The notes beneath the pieces were generated by a model, which had not been told where the DNA came from, did no database searches, and saw nothing but the letters and a program-made list of their open reading frames with translations. Of a stretch of 56,883 nt of DNA, positions 1 through 7,977 are shown piece after piece. The position numbers and the translations under genes are program-made. Within the stretch, counting starts at the first letter, position 1; the number at the start of each line of letters is the position of its first letter. This DNA comes from an uncultured Oscillospiraceae bacterium (lineage in GTDB: Bacteria; Bacillota; Clostridia; Oscillospirales; JAAYXM01), in the NCBI GenBank assembly GCA_934446465.1, contig CAKSEF010000004.1, positions 1 to 56,883 of the forward strand, read 5' to 3'.

Positions 1-222
1 ACAGTGCTTTTTAACAACCTATATGGAATTTGTGATGGGTTAGTTTTCTGCATAGACTCATCGTATAGCTTTTGGAGCACCCGACCCTGTGTCGATATTT
101 GGGTCAGCAGTCTGAAATCGACAGAAAGAGAAAGTCGTCAAAGCAAAAGTGCTTCGCCGAAATTTTTGTACCTATTTTGTTACTAATACATATTGCACAC
201 CAACATAGCGCAACATACAGCA

Positions 223-250
223 AAAACACCACAATATGTTATGGTGTTTT
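223..250 (-). terminator. terminator of tRNA-Ser
   Basis: An inverted repeat with AAAACACCA and TGGTGTTTT arms around a 10-nt loop lies just 3' of the tRNA on the minus strand and runs into T residues. It fits an intrinsic terminator for the tRNA transcript. Confidence 0.6.
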
Positions 251-255
251 CAATT

Positions 256-347
256 TGGCGGAGAGAGAGGGATTCGAACCCTCGATACCTTTATAGGGTA
301 TACACGATTTCCAATCGTGCGCCTTAGACCAGCTCAGCCATCTCTCC
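256..347 (-). tRNA. tRNA-Ser (GGA anticodon)
   Basis: The minus strand folds as a class II tRNA of 92 nt. The acceptor arms GGAGAGA and TCTCTCC pair, followed by discriminator G and an encoded CCA. The anticodon stem CACGA/TCGTG encloses the loop TTGGAAA, giving anticodon GGA, which reads UCC and UCU serine codons. A long variable arm (TACCCTATAAAGGTA) and the T arm GGGTTCGAATCCC are present. It has its own promoter upstream and a terminator downstream, so it is a single-gene unit rather than part of the rplJ-rplL transcript. Confidence 0.95.
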
Positions 348-384
348 ATACAAAATATTATATTGTCTCAAACGAACCTCATAT

Positions 385-413
385 ATTATACCCATAATCA
401 GGTCCCACGTCAA
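385..413 (-). promoter_or_regulatory. sigma-A promoter for tRNA-Ser
   Basis: Minus-strand TTGACG (408-413) and TATAAT (385-390) are separated by exactly 17 nt, with the tRNA starting about 38 nt further on. Confidence 0.8.
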
Positions 414-433
414 GACCTTTTTCAAAAATTCAG

Positions 434-467
434 CCGCAAAGGACGCATTTTATAACGTCCTTTGCGG
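434..467 (-). terminator. terminator after rplL
   Basis: A 12-bp perfect stem (CCGCAAAGGACG with its complement) around a 10-nt loop stands 20 bp past the rplL stop codon, followed on the minus strand by a T-rich stretch. It ends the rplJ-rplL unit before any rpoB gene. Confidence 0.75.
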
Positions 468-487
468 ACAAAACTTTTAAGTCTTAA

Positions 488-868
488 TTACTTAAGTTCT
501 ACCTTTGCGCCGGCTTCTTCAAGCTTAGCCTTCATTGACTCAGCCTCATCCTTGCCTACACCTTCCTTAATAGCCTTAGGTGCGCTCTCAACGAGTTCCT
601 TTGCTTCCTTAAGACCAAGACCTGTGATTTCACGAACAGCCTTGATAACATTAAGCTTTGCACCGCCGACATCAGCGAGAACAACATCAAAATCAGTCTT
701 CTCAGCAGCTGCGCCTGCATCTGCACCGCCTGCAGCAGGAGCTGCAACTGCAACAGCAGCAGTAGCGGATACACCGAACTCTTCCTCGAGAGCCTTTACG
801 AGCTCATTAAGTTCTAAAACAGTTAAACCTTTTACTTCTTCAATGAAATTTGTAATCTTTTCAGACAT
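488..868 (-). CDS. rplL: 50S ribosomal protein L7/L12 (bL12)
   Basis: This is the stalk protein of the 50S subunit, which recruits translation GTPases and binds the C-terminus of L10 as dimers. The 126-residue product has the expected layout: N-terminal dimerisation domain (about 1-33), an Ala/Gly-rich hinge (34-56) and the globular C-terminal domain (57-126) containing GLGLKEAKELVE, the factor-binding helix. The ATG has a GGAGG box 8 nt upstream. It lies 51 bp after rplJ and is followed by a terminator, so rpoBC is not cotranscribed, unlike in most bacteria. Confidence 0.97.
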   Translation of the reverse strand: MSEKITNFIEEVKGLTVLELNELVKALEEEFGVSATAAVAVAAPAAGGADAGAAAEKTDFDVVLADVGGAKLNVIKAVREITGLGLKEAKELVESAPKAIKEGVGKDEAESMKAKLEEAGAKVELK

Positions 869-919
869 GTTTTTTACCTCCTAAATTAAATTGTAACAAA
901 AACTTTTGTTATCGATAAA

Positions 920-1471
920 TTACTCAGCAGCAGGAGCGGACTCTTCCGCAGGTGCTGCTTCAGCGATTGACTCCTCACCGTTCTTATCGGCAATAGCCTT
1001 AAGCACAAGAGCGAGACCGAATATCGGAGACTGCAAGCTTCCGACAAGTTTTCCGAGAAGGACTTCTTTGCTCGGAAGAGCTGCAAGAGCCTTAATCTCG
1101 TCAACTCCGACTACCTTTCCGTCCATGAAGCCGGCTTTGATGTTATAAACATCGTCATTTTTCTTTGCATACTCAGCAACGATTTTTGCAGGAGCAATTA
1201 CATCGTCAGCAGAGATAGCGAGAGCTGTAGTTCCCTCAAGAACATCGCAAAGTCCTTCAAGACCTGCTTCCTTAGCCGCAAAGCGGATAAGAGTATTCTT
1301 AATAACTCTGTACTCTACATTGCTCTTACGCATATCTGCGCGAAGCTTCGTATCGTCAGCAACGGTGATGCCCTTATAATCAACAAGAACACCGCTGCTT
1401 GCGTTCTTCATCTTCTCGACGAGTTCCGCAACGAGCTGTTTCTTCTCTTCTAAAACCTTTGCACTCGGCAT
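920..1471 (-). CDS. rplJ: 50S ribosomal protein L10 (uL10)
   Basis: L10 anchors the L7/L12 stalk to 23S rRNA and, in many bacteria, represses its own operon by binding the mRNA leader. The chosen start (MPSAKVLEEKK) gives 183 residues and is preceded by GGAGGTGAAATT; an in-frame upstream extension to 1522 would run through the leader terminator and is unlikely. The C-terminal tail is rich in Ala and Glu (AEAAPAEESAPAAE), which is typical of the helix that holds L12 dimers. An L10-type leader and a consensus promoter lie just upstream. Confidence 0.96.
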   Translation of the reverse strand: MPSAKVLEEKKQLVAELVEKMKNASSGVLVDYKGITVADDTKLRADMRKSNVEYRVIKNTLIRFAAKEAGLEGLCDVLEGTTALAISADDVIAPAKIVAEYAKKNDDVYNIKAGFMDGKVVGVDEIKALAALPSKEVLLGKLVGSLQSPIFGLALVLKAIADKNGEESIAEAAPAEESAPAAE

Positions 1472-1496
1472 AATTTCACCTCCGTATAGTTTTAAT

Positions 1497-1625
1497 ATAA
1501 AAACCCATGCGTCAAAAGACACATGGGTTCAAATTACAATACAACAGTGTTATAATTTGCTCCTCGGCAGGCCCTTTCGGATTATATCGCAAGGCGCGAA
1601 ACCTACTGTCTTAAGAACGCAACAA
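1497..1625 (-). promoter_or_regulatory. L10-type ribosomal protein leader with attenuator
   Basis: The roughly 130-nt 5' UTR of rplJ contains TGCCGAGGAGC (about 1560-1570), resembling the conserved element of the Firmicutes L10 leader (Rfam L10_leader). It ends in a strong hairpin (1502-1529; AACCCATGTGTC pairing with GACGCATGGGTT, one wobble) followed by a T run. Known members bind L10(L12)4. Here the terminal hairpin would act as an attenuator; that regulatory mode is inference. Confidence 0.75.
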
Positions 1626-1627
1626 GC

Positions 1628-1656
1628 ATTATATCAAATTATGACAAATTTGTCAA
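1628..1656 (-). promoter_or_regulatory. consensus sigma-A promoter for rplJ-rplL
   Basis: On the minus strand a perfect TTGACA (1651-1656) and perfect TATAAT (1628-1633) are spaced 17 nt apart, in the short gap after rplA. This gives rplJ-rplL its own strong promoter, independent of the upstream rpmG-rplA transcript. Confidence 0.9.
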
Positions 1657-1668
1657 GTCTTTTCTGAA

Positions 1669-2364
1669 TTAGCCAAGCATTTTTGCTACGTTGACTTTAA
1701 TTCCGGGGCCCATTGTTGATGCAACAACGCAAGAACGGATGTATGTTCCCTTTGCGGCAGCCGGCTTAGCCTTAATTACCGCTCCGACGATTGTATTGAA
1801 GTTCTCGGCGAGCTTAGCAGTACCGAAAGAAACTTTACCAATCGGACAGTGGATAATATTGGTCTTATCAAGACGGTACTCGATTTTACCTGCCTTAAGA
1901 TCATCAATCGCTTTTGCCACATCCATAGTAACCGTTCCGGCCTTCGGATTCGGCATGAGTCCCTTAGGACCGAGAACCTTACCGAGACGGCCTACAAGAC
2001 CCATCATGTCAGGAGTTGCGACAACTACATCGAAATCGAAGAAGTTTTCGCCCTGAATTCTGGAAACAAGGTCCTCTGCGCCGACTATGTCGGCACCTGC
2101 CGCCTCTGCTTCCTTTGCTTTATCGCCCTTTGCGAAAACGCAAACGCGAACCTTTTTACCTGTTCCGTGCGGAAGAACAACCGCACCGCGAACCTGCTGG
2201 TCGGCATGGCGGGAGTCAACGCCGAGCTTTACATGAAGCTCAACCGTCTCATCGAACTTTGCCTTACCAAACTTTTCCATGAGTGCAAATGCTTCCTCAG
2301 CTTCATATAAAGCCGAACGGTCAAAGAGCTTTGCACTGTCTGTATATTTTTTACCTCTACGCAT
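1669..2364 (-). CDS. rplA: 50S ribosomal protein L1 (uL1)
   Basis: L1 forms the mobile L1 stalk at the E site and helps release deacylated tRNA. The 231-residue length is normal, with the family signature around GLVGRLGKVLGPKGLMPNP. The start MRRGKKYTDSAK was chosen because AAGGAGGTAACACA directly precedes it; the longer reading frame to 2448 adds a Cys/Pro-rich segment foreign to the family and runs nearly into rplK. It is cotranscribed after rplK. Confidence 0.96.
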   Translation of the reverse strand: MRRGKKYTDSAKLFDRSALYEAEEAFALMEKFGKAKFDETVELHVKLGVDSRHADQQVRGAVVLPHGTGKKVRVCVFAKGDKAKEAEAAGADIVGAEDLVSRIQGENFFDFDVVVATPDMMGLVGRLGKVLGPKGLMPNPKAGTVTMDVAKAIDDLKAGKIEYRLDKTNIIHCPIGKVSFGTAKLAENFNTIVGAVIKAKPAAAKGTYIRSCVVASTMGPGIKVNVAKMLG

Positions 2365-2455
2365 TGTGTTACCTCCTTGTGGTAAGTTTCGGGGCCGTAA
2401 GTTTTCGACACCCTCCCACGTTAGTGCGGCGCATTGCGCCGTTGACAATCAGTTA

Positions 2456-2881
2456 TTATTCCTCGACCGTGATACCCATGCTTCTGCATGTTCCCGCAAT
2501 CATGCTCATTGCTGTTTCGACAGAAGCGGCATTGAGGTCGGGAGCCTTCATTTCAGCAATCTTCTTAAGGTCTTCCTTGCTGATAGAAGCAACTTTTGTC
2601 TTGTTCGGTACACCGGAACCGCTCTCAATCTTGCAAGCTTTCTTGATAAGTACGGAAGCCGGAGGAGTCTTTGTGATGAACGAGAACGAACGGTCAGCAT
2701 AAACTGTGATAACAACAGGGATTATAAGACCGATATCATTCTTTGTGCGCTCGTTAAACTCCTTTGTGAACTGAACGATATTAACACCGTGCTGACCGAG
2801 CGCAGGACCTACAGGGGGCGCCGGAGTTGCCTTACCTGCGGGAATCTGAAGCTTAATAAAACCTACTACTTTCTGTGCCAT
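2456..2881 (-). CDS. rplK: 50S ribosomal protein L11 (uL11)
   Basis: L11 binds the GTPase-associated centre of 23S rRNA with L10 and is needed for RelA activation and thiopeptide sensitivity in known bacteria. The 141 residues begin MAQKVVGFIKLQIPAGKA and contain PPVGPALGQHGVNI, the classic N-terminal signature. AGGAGG sits 8-9 nt upstream of this ATG, whereas the in-frame GTG at 2890 abuts the Shine-Dalgarno box. A spacer of about 150 bp with small hairpins separates it from nusG. Confidence 0.97.
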   Translation of the reverse strand: MAQKVVGFIKLQIPAGKATPAPPVGPALGQHGVNIVQFTKEFNERTKNDIGLIIPVVITVYADRSFSFITKTPPASVLIKKACKIESGSGVPNKTKVASISKEDLKKIAEMKAPDLNAASVETAMSMIAGTCRSMGITVEE

Positions 2882-3033
2882 TCTAAGCACCTCCTAAATA
2901 AAATGTGGTAGATGGCGGCGCACTGCCTGCGGAGATTAAGAAGCATCTCTCCAAAAAAGCAACGCCTCCCACGCCGAGCAGAATTATCACTGCCCGAAGT
3001 TATGCAAAAGCGCAAACGCGCCCGCATGCGTAA

Positions 3034-3561
3034 TTAATTCTCGTCGATTGGCTCGACCTGGTCGGGTTCCAATTCAACAGGGGTTTCTCTGCCGAACATT
3101 GAGACGATAACCCTGATTTTGTTTTTATCAAGGGCAATTTCATCAACAATACCGGTAAAGTCTTCGAGAGCGCCGTCAATAATCTTGACATTGTCTCCCT
3201 CTTTGTAATTGATGACAAGCTCGTGCTTTTCGACCCCGAGGCTTGCAACCTCTTCCTCGCTTAAAGGCACCGGTTTGCTTGCCGGTCCGACAAAGCCGGT
3301 AACTCCGCGGGTATTGCGGACAACGTGCCAGCTTTCATCGGTCATGACCATTTTCACAAGAACATATCCCGGGAAAATTTTGCGCTCAATTTCTTTCTTT
3401 GCGCCGTCTTTCACTTCTACTACTTTTTCGACGGGAACGTTCACGGCATAAATCAGGTCATGCAGTTTTCTGTTCTCGACCGCTTTCTCGATAGTAGTGG
3501 CAACCTTGTTCTCATAGCCCGAATATGTGTGGATGACATACCACTTAGCGTTTCCAGCCAT
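3034..3561 (-). CDS. nusG: transcription termination/antitermination protein NusG
   Basis: NusG binds RNA polymerase as a processivity and pausing factor and can couple to ribosomal protein S10. The 175-residue protein has the NGN domain (about 1-110, starting AKWYVIHTYSGYENKVA) and a C-terminal KOW domain (about 125-170, with GDNVKIIDGALEDFTG). Length and domain order match bacterial NusG, with no insertion. It follows secE by 13 bp, in the usual secE-nusG-rplK-rplA order. Confidence 0.97.
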   Translation of the reverse strand: MAGNAKWYVIHTYSGYENKVATTIEKAVENRKLHDLIYAVNVPVEKVVEVKDGAKKEIERKIFPGYVLVKMVMTDESWHVVRNTRGVTGFVGPASKPVPLSEEEVASLGVEKHELVINYKEGDNVKIIDGALEDFTGIVDEIALDKNKIRVIVSMFGRETPVELEPDQVEPIDEN

Positions 3562-3574
3562 CTATACCCCTCCG

Positions 3575-3775
3575 TTACAGCTTGAGGAGCAGAGCTACGC
3601 CTGAAGTGAGCACCCAATCCATGATTCCGATTATAACAGCTACAACCGCGCAAACGGCAAGAACGACACAAGTGTTCTTATAAACCTGTTTGGGCGTAGG
3701 CCATACGACCTTTTTGAGCTCGCTTTTCATCTCACGAAACCATGTTCCGAAACTACGCTTGTTATTCTCTGCCAT
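3575..3775 (-). CDS. secE: preprotein translocase subunit SecE
   Basis: SecE clamps SecY in the SecYEG channel. The 66-residue product is the short single-helix form usual in Firmicutes: an amphipathic stretch with FREMKSELKKVVWPTPKQV (about 14-33) and one C-terminal membrane helix (about 37-60). The start MAENNKRS is preferred; an in-frame GTG 12 bp upstream directly abuts the likely ribosome binding site. Confidence 0.93.
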   Translation of the reverse strand: MAENNKRSFGTWFREMKSELKKVVWPTPKQVYKNTCVVLAVCAVVAVIIGIMDWVLTSGVALLLKL

Positions 3776-3817
3776 AAATTTGCACACCCTTTCGTTTTAA
3801 TAAAAGAAAAAACGTTG

Positions 3818-3967
3818 TTACTTCGTTTCCTTATGAAGAGTATGCTTACGGCAGAACGGACAGTGCTTACGAAGCTCCAGTCTATCCGGAGTATTCTTCT
3901 TTTCTTTCATCGTGTCATAATTTCTGCGTTTGCACTCTTGGCAAACCAACGTAATCTTTGTTCTCAT
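3818..3967 (-). CDS. rpmG: 50S ribosomal protein L33 (bL33), zinc type
   Basis: This small 50S protein of 49 residues carries two CxxC motifs (CQEC and CPFC), so it is the zinc-binding (C+) form. GGAGGTGCCGTT precedes the ATG; the open frame extends upstream but that part is 5' UTR. It is the first gene of the rpmG-secE-nusG-rplK-rplA transcript, as in many Firmicutes. Confidence 0.95.
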   Translation of the reverse strand: MRTKITLVCQECKRRNYDTMKEKKNTPDRLELRKHCPFCRKHTLHKETK

Positions 3968-4002
3968 AACGGCACCTCCAAAAAATAATTTGCCTCCCTG
4001 AC

Positions 4003-4044
4003 GGCTTCTGTCAAAGCCTTGCGGAAAGTTCTGATTTTCCCGCA
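4003..4044 (-). promoter_or_regulatory. structured 5' leader of rpmG
   Basis: In the roughly 130-nt leader between promoter and rpmG, two consecutive hairpins can be drawn: 4020-4044 (TGCGGGAAA with TTTCCGCA) and 4003-4018 (GGCTT with AAGCC). No known leader family is recognised. A role in control of the operon is only a possibility. Confidence 0.35.
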
Positions 4045-4105
4045 CGGGTCTGATTTATGCGCATGAAAAACTGCACAAAAAATAAACCCTTCACAGGTAA
4101 TATAG

Positions 4106-4135
4106 ATTTTACCACAAAATATAGCGTCAGGTCAA
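4106..4135 (-). promoter_or_regulatory. promoter for rpmG-secE-nusG-rplK-rplA
   Basis: Minus-strand TTGACC (4130-4135) and TAAAAT (4106-4111) are 18 nt apart, the only good match between the exporter genes and rpmG. Confidence 0.7.
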
Positions 4136-4160
4136 GCCTTTTTTCGCATTTTCTTGTTTT

Positions 4161-6074
4161 TTATTCCAATTCAAACATACCCGTGTACAACTGATAGTAT
4201 TTTCCGCCGAGTTTTATAAGGTCCTCATGCGTTCCGCGTTCAATTATTTTCCCGTGTTCAAGAACCATTATTGCCCGGGAATTGCGAACGGTAGAGAGCC
4301 GATGTGCTATTACAAACACGGTTCTCCCCTCCATTAGCTTATCCATTCCCTTTTCAATGAGTGCTTCCGTCCTCGTGTCTATTGAGCTTGTTGCCTCATC
4401 GAGAATAAGCACGGGAGGGTCGGCAACGGCGGCACGCGCGATTGCAATAAGCTGTCTCTGCCCCTGACTTAAGTTGACTCCGTCAGACGTCAAAACAGTG
4501 TTATAGCCGTCCGGAAGGTGCATTATAAACGAGTGGGCATTGGCAATCTTTGCCGCACGGATTACATCTTCATCGGTAGCTTCAAGATTTCCGTATCTTA
4601 TATTCTCCATTACGCTCTCAGTGAACAGATGCGTATCCTGAAGCACCATTCCGAGCGAACGGCGCAGGTCGCTTTTTCGTATTTTGTTGATATCTATTCC
4701 GTCATACAGTATTCTCCCGCTCGGGACATCATAGAATCTGTTAATTAAGTTTGTAATAGTGGTTTTTCCCGCTCCGGTCGAGCCTACAAAAGCGATTTTC
4801 TGACCGGGCTTTGCATACAGCGAAATTCCGTCGAGAACTATTTTGTCTTCCGTATAGCCGAAAACGACATTCTCAAAACGTACATCCCCGCGCACCTCGG
4901 TATAAGTTATCGTCCCGTCGTTATGCGGATATTTCCATGCCCAAGTCCCCGTGCGCTTTTCTGTTTCTGTAAGGCTTCCGTCCTCTGCACGTTCGGCATT
5001 TACAAGCGTTACATATCCCTCATCCTGTTCGGGTTTCTCATCGATAAGCGAGAATATACGTTCTGCACCCGCGAGCGCATTAATTATAGAATTGAACTGC
5101 TGGGACAACTGTGATATCGGATTTGCAAACGTTCTCGTATACTGCAAAAACGAAGCAACACTTCCTATATCCAGCACAAGAAACGGCATTGCCGCTCCAA
5201 GGCTTGTTCCCGCCATCAAGGCGAGGCATGCACCGGCTGTTGCGGTTATTGCATAATTTATATACGAAATATTGTTCATAATAGGTCCGAGAATGCTCGC
5301 ATAGGTATTTGCATTTGAAGCGGCGTCGAACAATTCGTCATTAATTTTAGCAAAACGTGATTTTGACTTATCCTCATAGCAGAATACTTTTATAACCTTC
5401 TGTCCCTCTATCATTTCTTCGATATAGCCGTTGACCGTTCCAAGTGCGCCTTGCTGTTTCTTGAAGTACTCTGCGCTCTTGCTGCCGATTCTCTTTATAA
5501 TATAGAGAATCAGCACCAACATTATAAGAATAAGGATGGTGAGTACGGGACTTATGACTACCATCATGACAAAAACCCCGATTATCGTCATAAGTGATGA
5601 AAACATTTGCGGTATTCCCTGACTCAGCATCTCGCGCAGTGTGTCCGTATCGTTTGAGAAACAGCTCATTATTTCGCCGTGTGTATGGGTATCATAATAT
5701 TTAATCGGCAGGCTCTGAAGCTGTTTGAACATATCTACACGGATTTTTCTCATGACTGCCGTTGAAATATTCAGCATAAGACGACTGTAAACATATGAAC
5801 CGATAACTCCGACTACATACACGAGCCCCATTTTTGCGAGGCTTTTTATAAAGCTTGCCTTGTCGAAGTATCCGGTTTTGACACCTTCTTCTATTCCGTT
5901 AATAATCGGTTTCAGGTAATAAGTCCCGACAACTCCGGCAAGTGAGCTGAGCATGATACCTACAAAAACGAAAATAAGCATCACTTTCTGCGAACCCATA
6001 TATTTCAGTATTCTCAGTACTGTTCCTTTTGCATCTTTCGGCTTTTGAAAGCCTCGTTTCATTCTTCCGGCCAT
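4161..6074 (-). CDS. ABC exporter half-transporter (canonical ATPase site)
   Basis: This is an ABC transporter permease/ATPase fusion of the type I exporter family, acting in the cytoplasmic membrane. The 637-residue product has an N-terminal six-helix domain (about 20-340) and a nucleotide-binding domain (about 395-637) with Walker A GSTGAGKT (431-438), signature LSQGQ (535-539) and a canonical Walker B ending in Glu (VLILDE, 555-560). An insertion of about 45 residues (350-395) between the two domains is unusual. The start at 6074 has GTGGAG upstream and overlaps the stop of the partner gene. With that partner it should form a heterodimer; the substrate cannot be read from sequence (drug or peptide/lipid export are options). 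Confidence 0.9.
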   Translation of the reverse strand: MAGRMKRGFQKPKDAKGTVLRILKYMGSQKVMLIFVFVGIMLSSLAGVVGTYYLKPIINGIEEGVKTGYFDKASFIKSLAKMGLVYVVGVIGSYVYSRLMLNISTAVMRKIRVDMFKQLQSLPIKYYDTHTHGEIMSCFSNDTDTLREMLSQGIPQMFSSLMTIIGVFVMMVVISPVLTILILIMLVLILYIIKRIGSKSAEYFKKQQGALGTVNGYIEEMIEGQKVIKVFCYEDKSKSRFAKINDELFDAASNANTYASILGPIMNNISYINYAITATAGACLALMAGTSLGAAMPFLVLDIGSVASFLQYTRTFANPISQLSQQFNSIINALAGAERIFSLIDEKPEQDEGYVTLVNAERAEDGSLTETEKRTGTWAWKYPHNDGTITYTEVRGDVRFENVVFGYTEDKIVLDGISLYAKPGQKIAFVGSTGAGKTTITNLINRFYDVPSGRILYDGIDINKIRKSDLRRSLGMVLQDTHLFTESVMENIRYGNLEATDEDVIRAAKIANAHSFIMHLPDGYNTVLTSDGVNLSQGQRQLIAIARAAVADPPVLILDEATSSIDTRTEALIEKGMDKLMEGRTVFVIAHRLSTVRNSRAIMVLEHGKIIERGTHEDLIKLGGKYYQLYTGMFELE

Positions 6075-6075
6075 A

Positions 6076-7803
6076 TTACTCCACCACCCTCTGCTGAGAT
6101 TCATAGACTTCGCGGTAAATCTCATTACTTTCGAGAAGTTCCGCGTGGTTTCCTATGGCATCAATCTTTCCGTCATTGAGCACTATTATTCTGTCGGCAT
6201 CGCTTACGGAAGTTATTCGCTGTGCGATTATTATTTTTGTCGTATCCGGGAGCTCGTTCTTGAATGCTTCCCTTATTTTTTTATCTGTCGCAGTATCGAC
6301 CGCACTTGTACTGTCGTCAAGAATTATTATCTTGGGGTTTTTAAGCAACGCCCTTGCGATGCACACACGCTGTTTCTGTCCTCCCGACAGATTTACGCCG
6401 CCCTGCCCGAGATATGTGTTATACCCATCCGGCAAGGTTATTATGAAATCGTGTGCGGCCGCCGCACGGCACGCCGTTTCGACTTCCTCTTCGGTTGCGT
6501 TTTCATTTCCCCAGCGCAGGTTCTCGATTATCGTTCCCGAGAAAAGCACATTATTCTGGAGTACCATTGCAACGGAGTTTCTCAGCACATTGAGTTCATA
6601 ATCCCTAACATCGGAACCGCCGACCGAAACAGCTCCTGATGTTACGTCGTAAAGGCGCGGTATGAGCTGTACGACGGATGTTTTCCCCGAACCGGTTCCG
6701 CCGATTATCCCTATTGTCTCGCCCGACATGATTTTAAAATTCATATTCTCAAGGGCACAGTTATTTATATCTCCCGAATATGAAAAGCATACGTCTTCGA
6801 ACTCTATTTCCCCGTTATCAACGCTTTTTTTGCCGTTTTCGTTATTTTTAATCGTTATATCTTCTTGCAGAACCTCACAGATACGGGTAACAGAGGCGCG
6901 CGACATGACTATGCCGACAAAGCACATAGACAAACCCATCAGTGCCATAAGTATTTGTGTGATATAGCTTATAAAACTTATAAGCTCACCCGTAAGCATT
7001 CCGCCGACCGCGATGAGGTTTCCGCCGAGATACAATACCGTTATGATACATGCGTACATAACAATCTGCATTATAGGCGCGCTGAAAATCAGAATATGCT
7101 CTGCCTTGCGCTGGGCATTCTGAAGCGTGAGTGCCGCTTTTTCAAATTTCTCGTTTTCGTACTCACCTCTGTCAAACGCCTTGACAGCCCTTATTGCTAC
7201 CAAGCTTTCCTGAACCGTAGAGTTCATAGAGTCGTACTTTGCAAACATCTTTTTAAAAAGCGGGTATGCCTTTGCTCCTATGAACAACAGTCCGACCGCA
7301 AGGATCGGGATTGCAAAAAGGAACACCCGCGCAAGCTCTCCGTTAATTGACACAGCCAGGATTGTTGCGCTTACAAGCATGACAGGTGAGCGAACCATCA
7401 TACGTATCACCATCATAAATGCGTTTTGCACAAACGTTACGTCTGTCGTAAGTCGCGTAACAAGCGATGCCGTGCTGAATTTATCAACATTCGCAAACGA
7501 AAAGTCCTGTATCCTGTCAAATAGTCTTTTCCTTACATTCTTGGCAAATCCCGTGCTGGCGACTGAGGCATATCGCCCGGAAAGGACACCTGCGGCGAGC
7601 GAGAACAGCGACATCACAATCATGAGTATACCGACTTTTACGATATATCCGACACCGCCGTTCCCGTTAATTCCGACATCTATTATCCTTGACATCAGCA
7701 ACGGGATGAATATTTCTATAATCACCTCAACAGATATAAAAATCGGCGACAGTATCGCAGGTTTCTTATATTCGCCGACGCACTTCAAAAGCTTTCTCAG
7801 CAT
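6076..7803 (-). CDS. ABC exporter half-transporter (degenerate ATPase site)
   Basis: This is the partner of the next gene in a heterodimeric type I ABC exporter. The 575 residues comprise a membrane domain (about 15-310) and an ATPase domain (about 333-575) with Walker A GGTGSGKT (368-375) and signature LSGGQ (472-476). Walker B ends IIILDD (493-498), with Asp in place of the catalytic Glu. That substitution is known from the degenerate half of heterodimers such as TM287/288 and BmrCD. The start at 7803 has GGAGGACATAAA; the longer frame upstream lies in the promoter region. Confidence 0.9.
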   Translation of the reverse strand: MLRKLLKCVGEYKKPAILSPIFISVEVIIEIFIPLLMSRIIDVGINGNGGVGYIVKVGILMIVMSLFSLAAGVLSGRYASVASTGFAKNVRKRLFDRIQDFSFANVDKFSTASLVTRLTTDVTFVQNAFMMVIRMMVRSPVMLVSATILAVSINGELARVFLFAIPILAVGLLFIGAKAYPLFKKMFAKYDSMNSTVQESLVAIRAVKAFDRGEYENEKFEKAALTLQNAQRKAEHILIFSAPIMQIVMYACIITVLYLGGNLIAVGGMLTGELISFISYITQILMALMGLSMCFVGIVMSRASVTRICEVLQEDITIKNNENGKKSVDNGEIEFEDVCFSYSGDINNCALENMNFKIMSGETIGIIGGTGSGKTSVVQLIPRLYDVTSGAVSVGGSDVRDYELNVLRNSVAMVLQNNVLFSGTIIENLRWGNENATEEEVETACRAAAAHDFIITLPDGYNTYLGQGGVNLSGGQKQRVCIARALLKNPKIIILDDSTSAVDTATDKKIREAFKNELPDTTKIIIAQRITSVSDADRIIVLNDGKIDAIGNHAELLESNEIYREVYESQQRVVE

Positions 7804-7864
7804 TTTATGTCCTCCGTCTTCAAATGCAAAAGTTTTAAGCAGTAAATTACAGCCTATCATATTA

Positions 7865-7893
7865 ATGTTATACTCCAAATTTTATAAAGTCAA
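7865..7893 (-). promoter_or_regulatory. promoter for the ABC exporter pair
   Basis: Minus-strand TTGACT (7888-7893) and TAACAT (7865-7870) are 17 nt apart, about 60 bp before the first exporter gene. Confidence 0.6.
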
Positions 7894-7922
7894 CAGATTT
7901 GGGATAAATTTACAAACAATTT

Positions 7923-7962
7923 AAAAATCGGTTCGACGGCAAAACACCGCGAACCGATTTTT
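7923..7962 (-). terminator. terminator after ispH/rpsA
   Basis: A 13-bp perfect stem (AAAAATCGGTTCG and complement) ends in a T run on the minus strand, 16 bp past the stop of the fusion gene. Confidence 0.85.
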
Positions 7963-7977
7963 CGACTTAATACCTAA

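Noticed and set aside
1..222. Two overlapping open frames and a GACCC/GGGTC hairpin left of the tRNA
   Set aside because: There is no good ribosome binding site and no recognisable protein; one frame runs through the tRNA terminator. The hairpin is short and lacks support.
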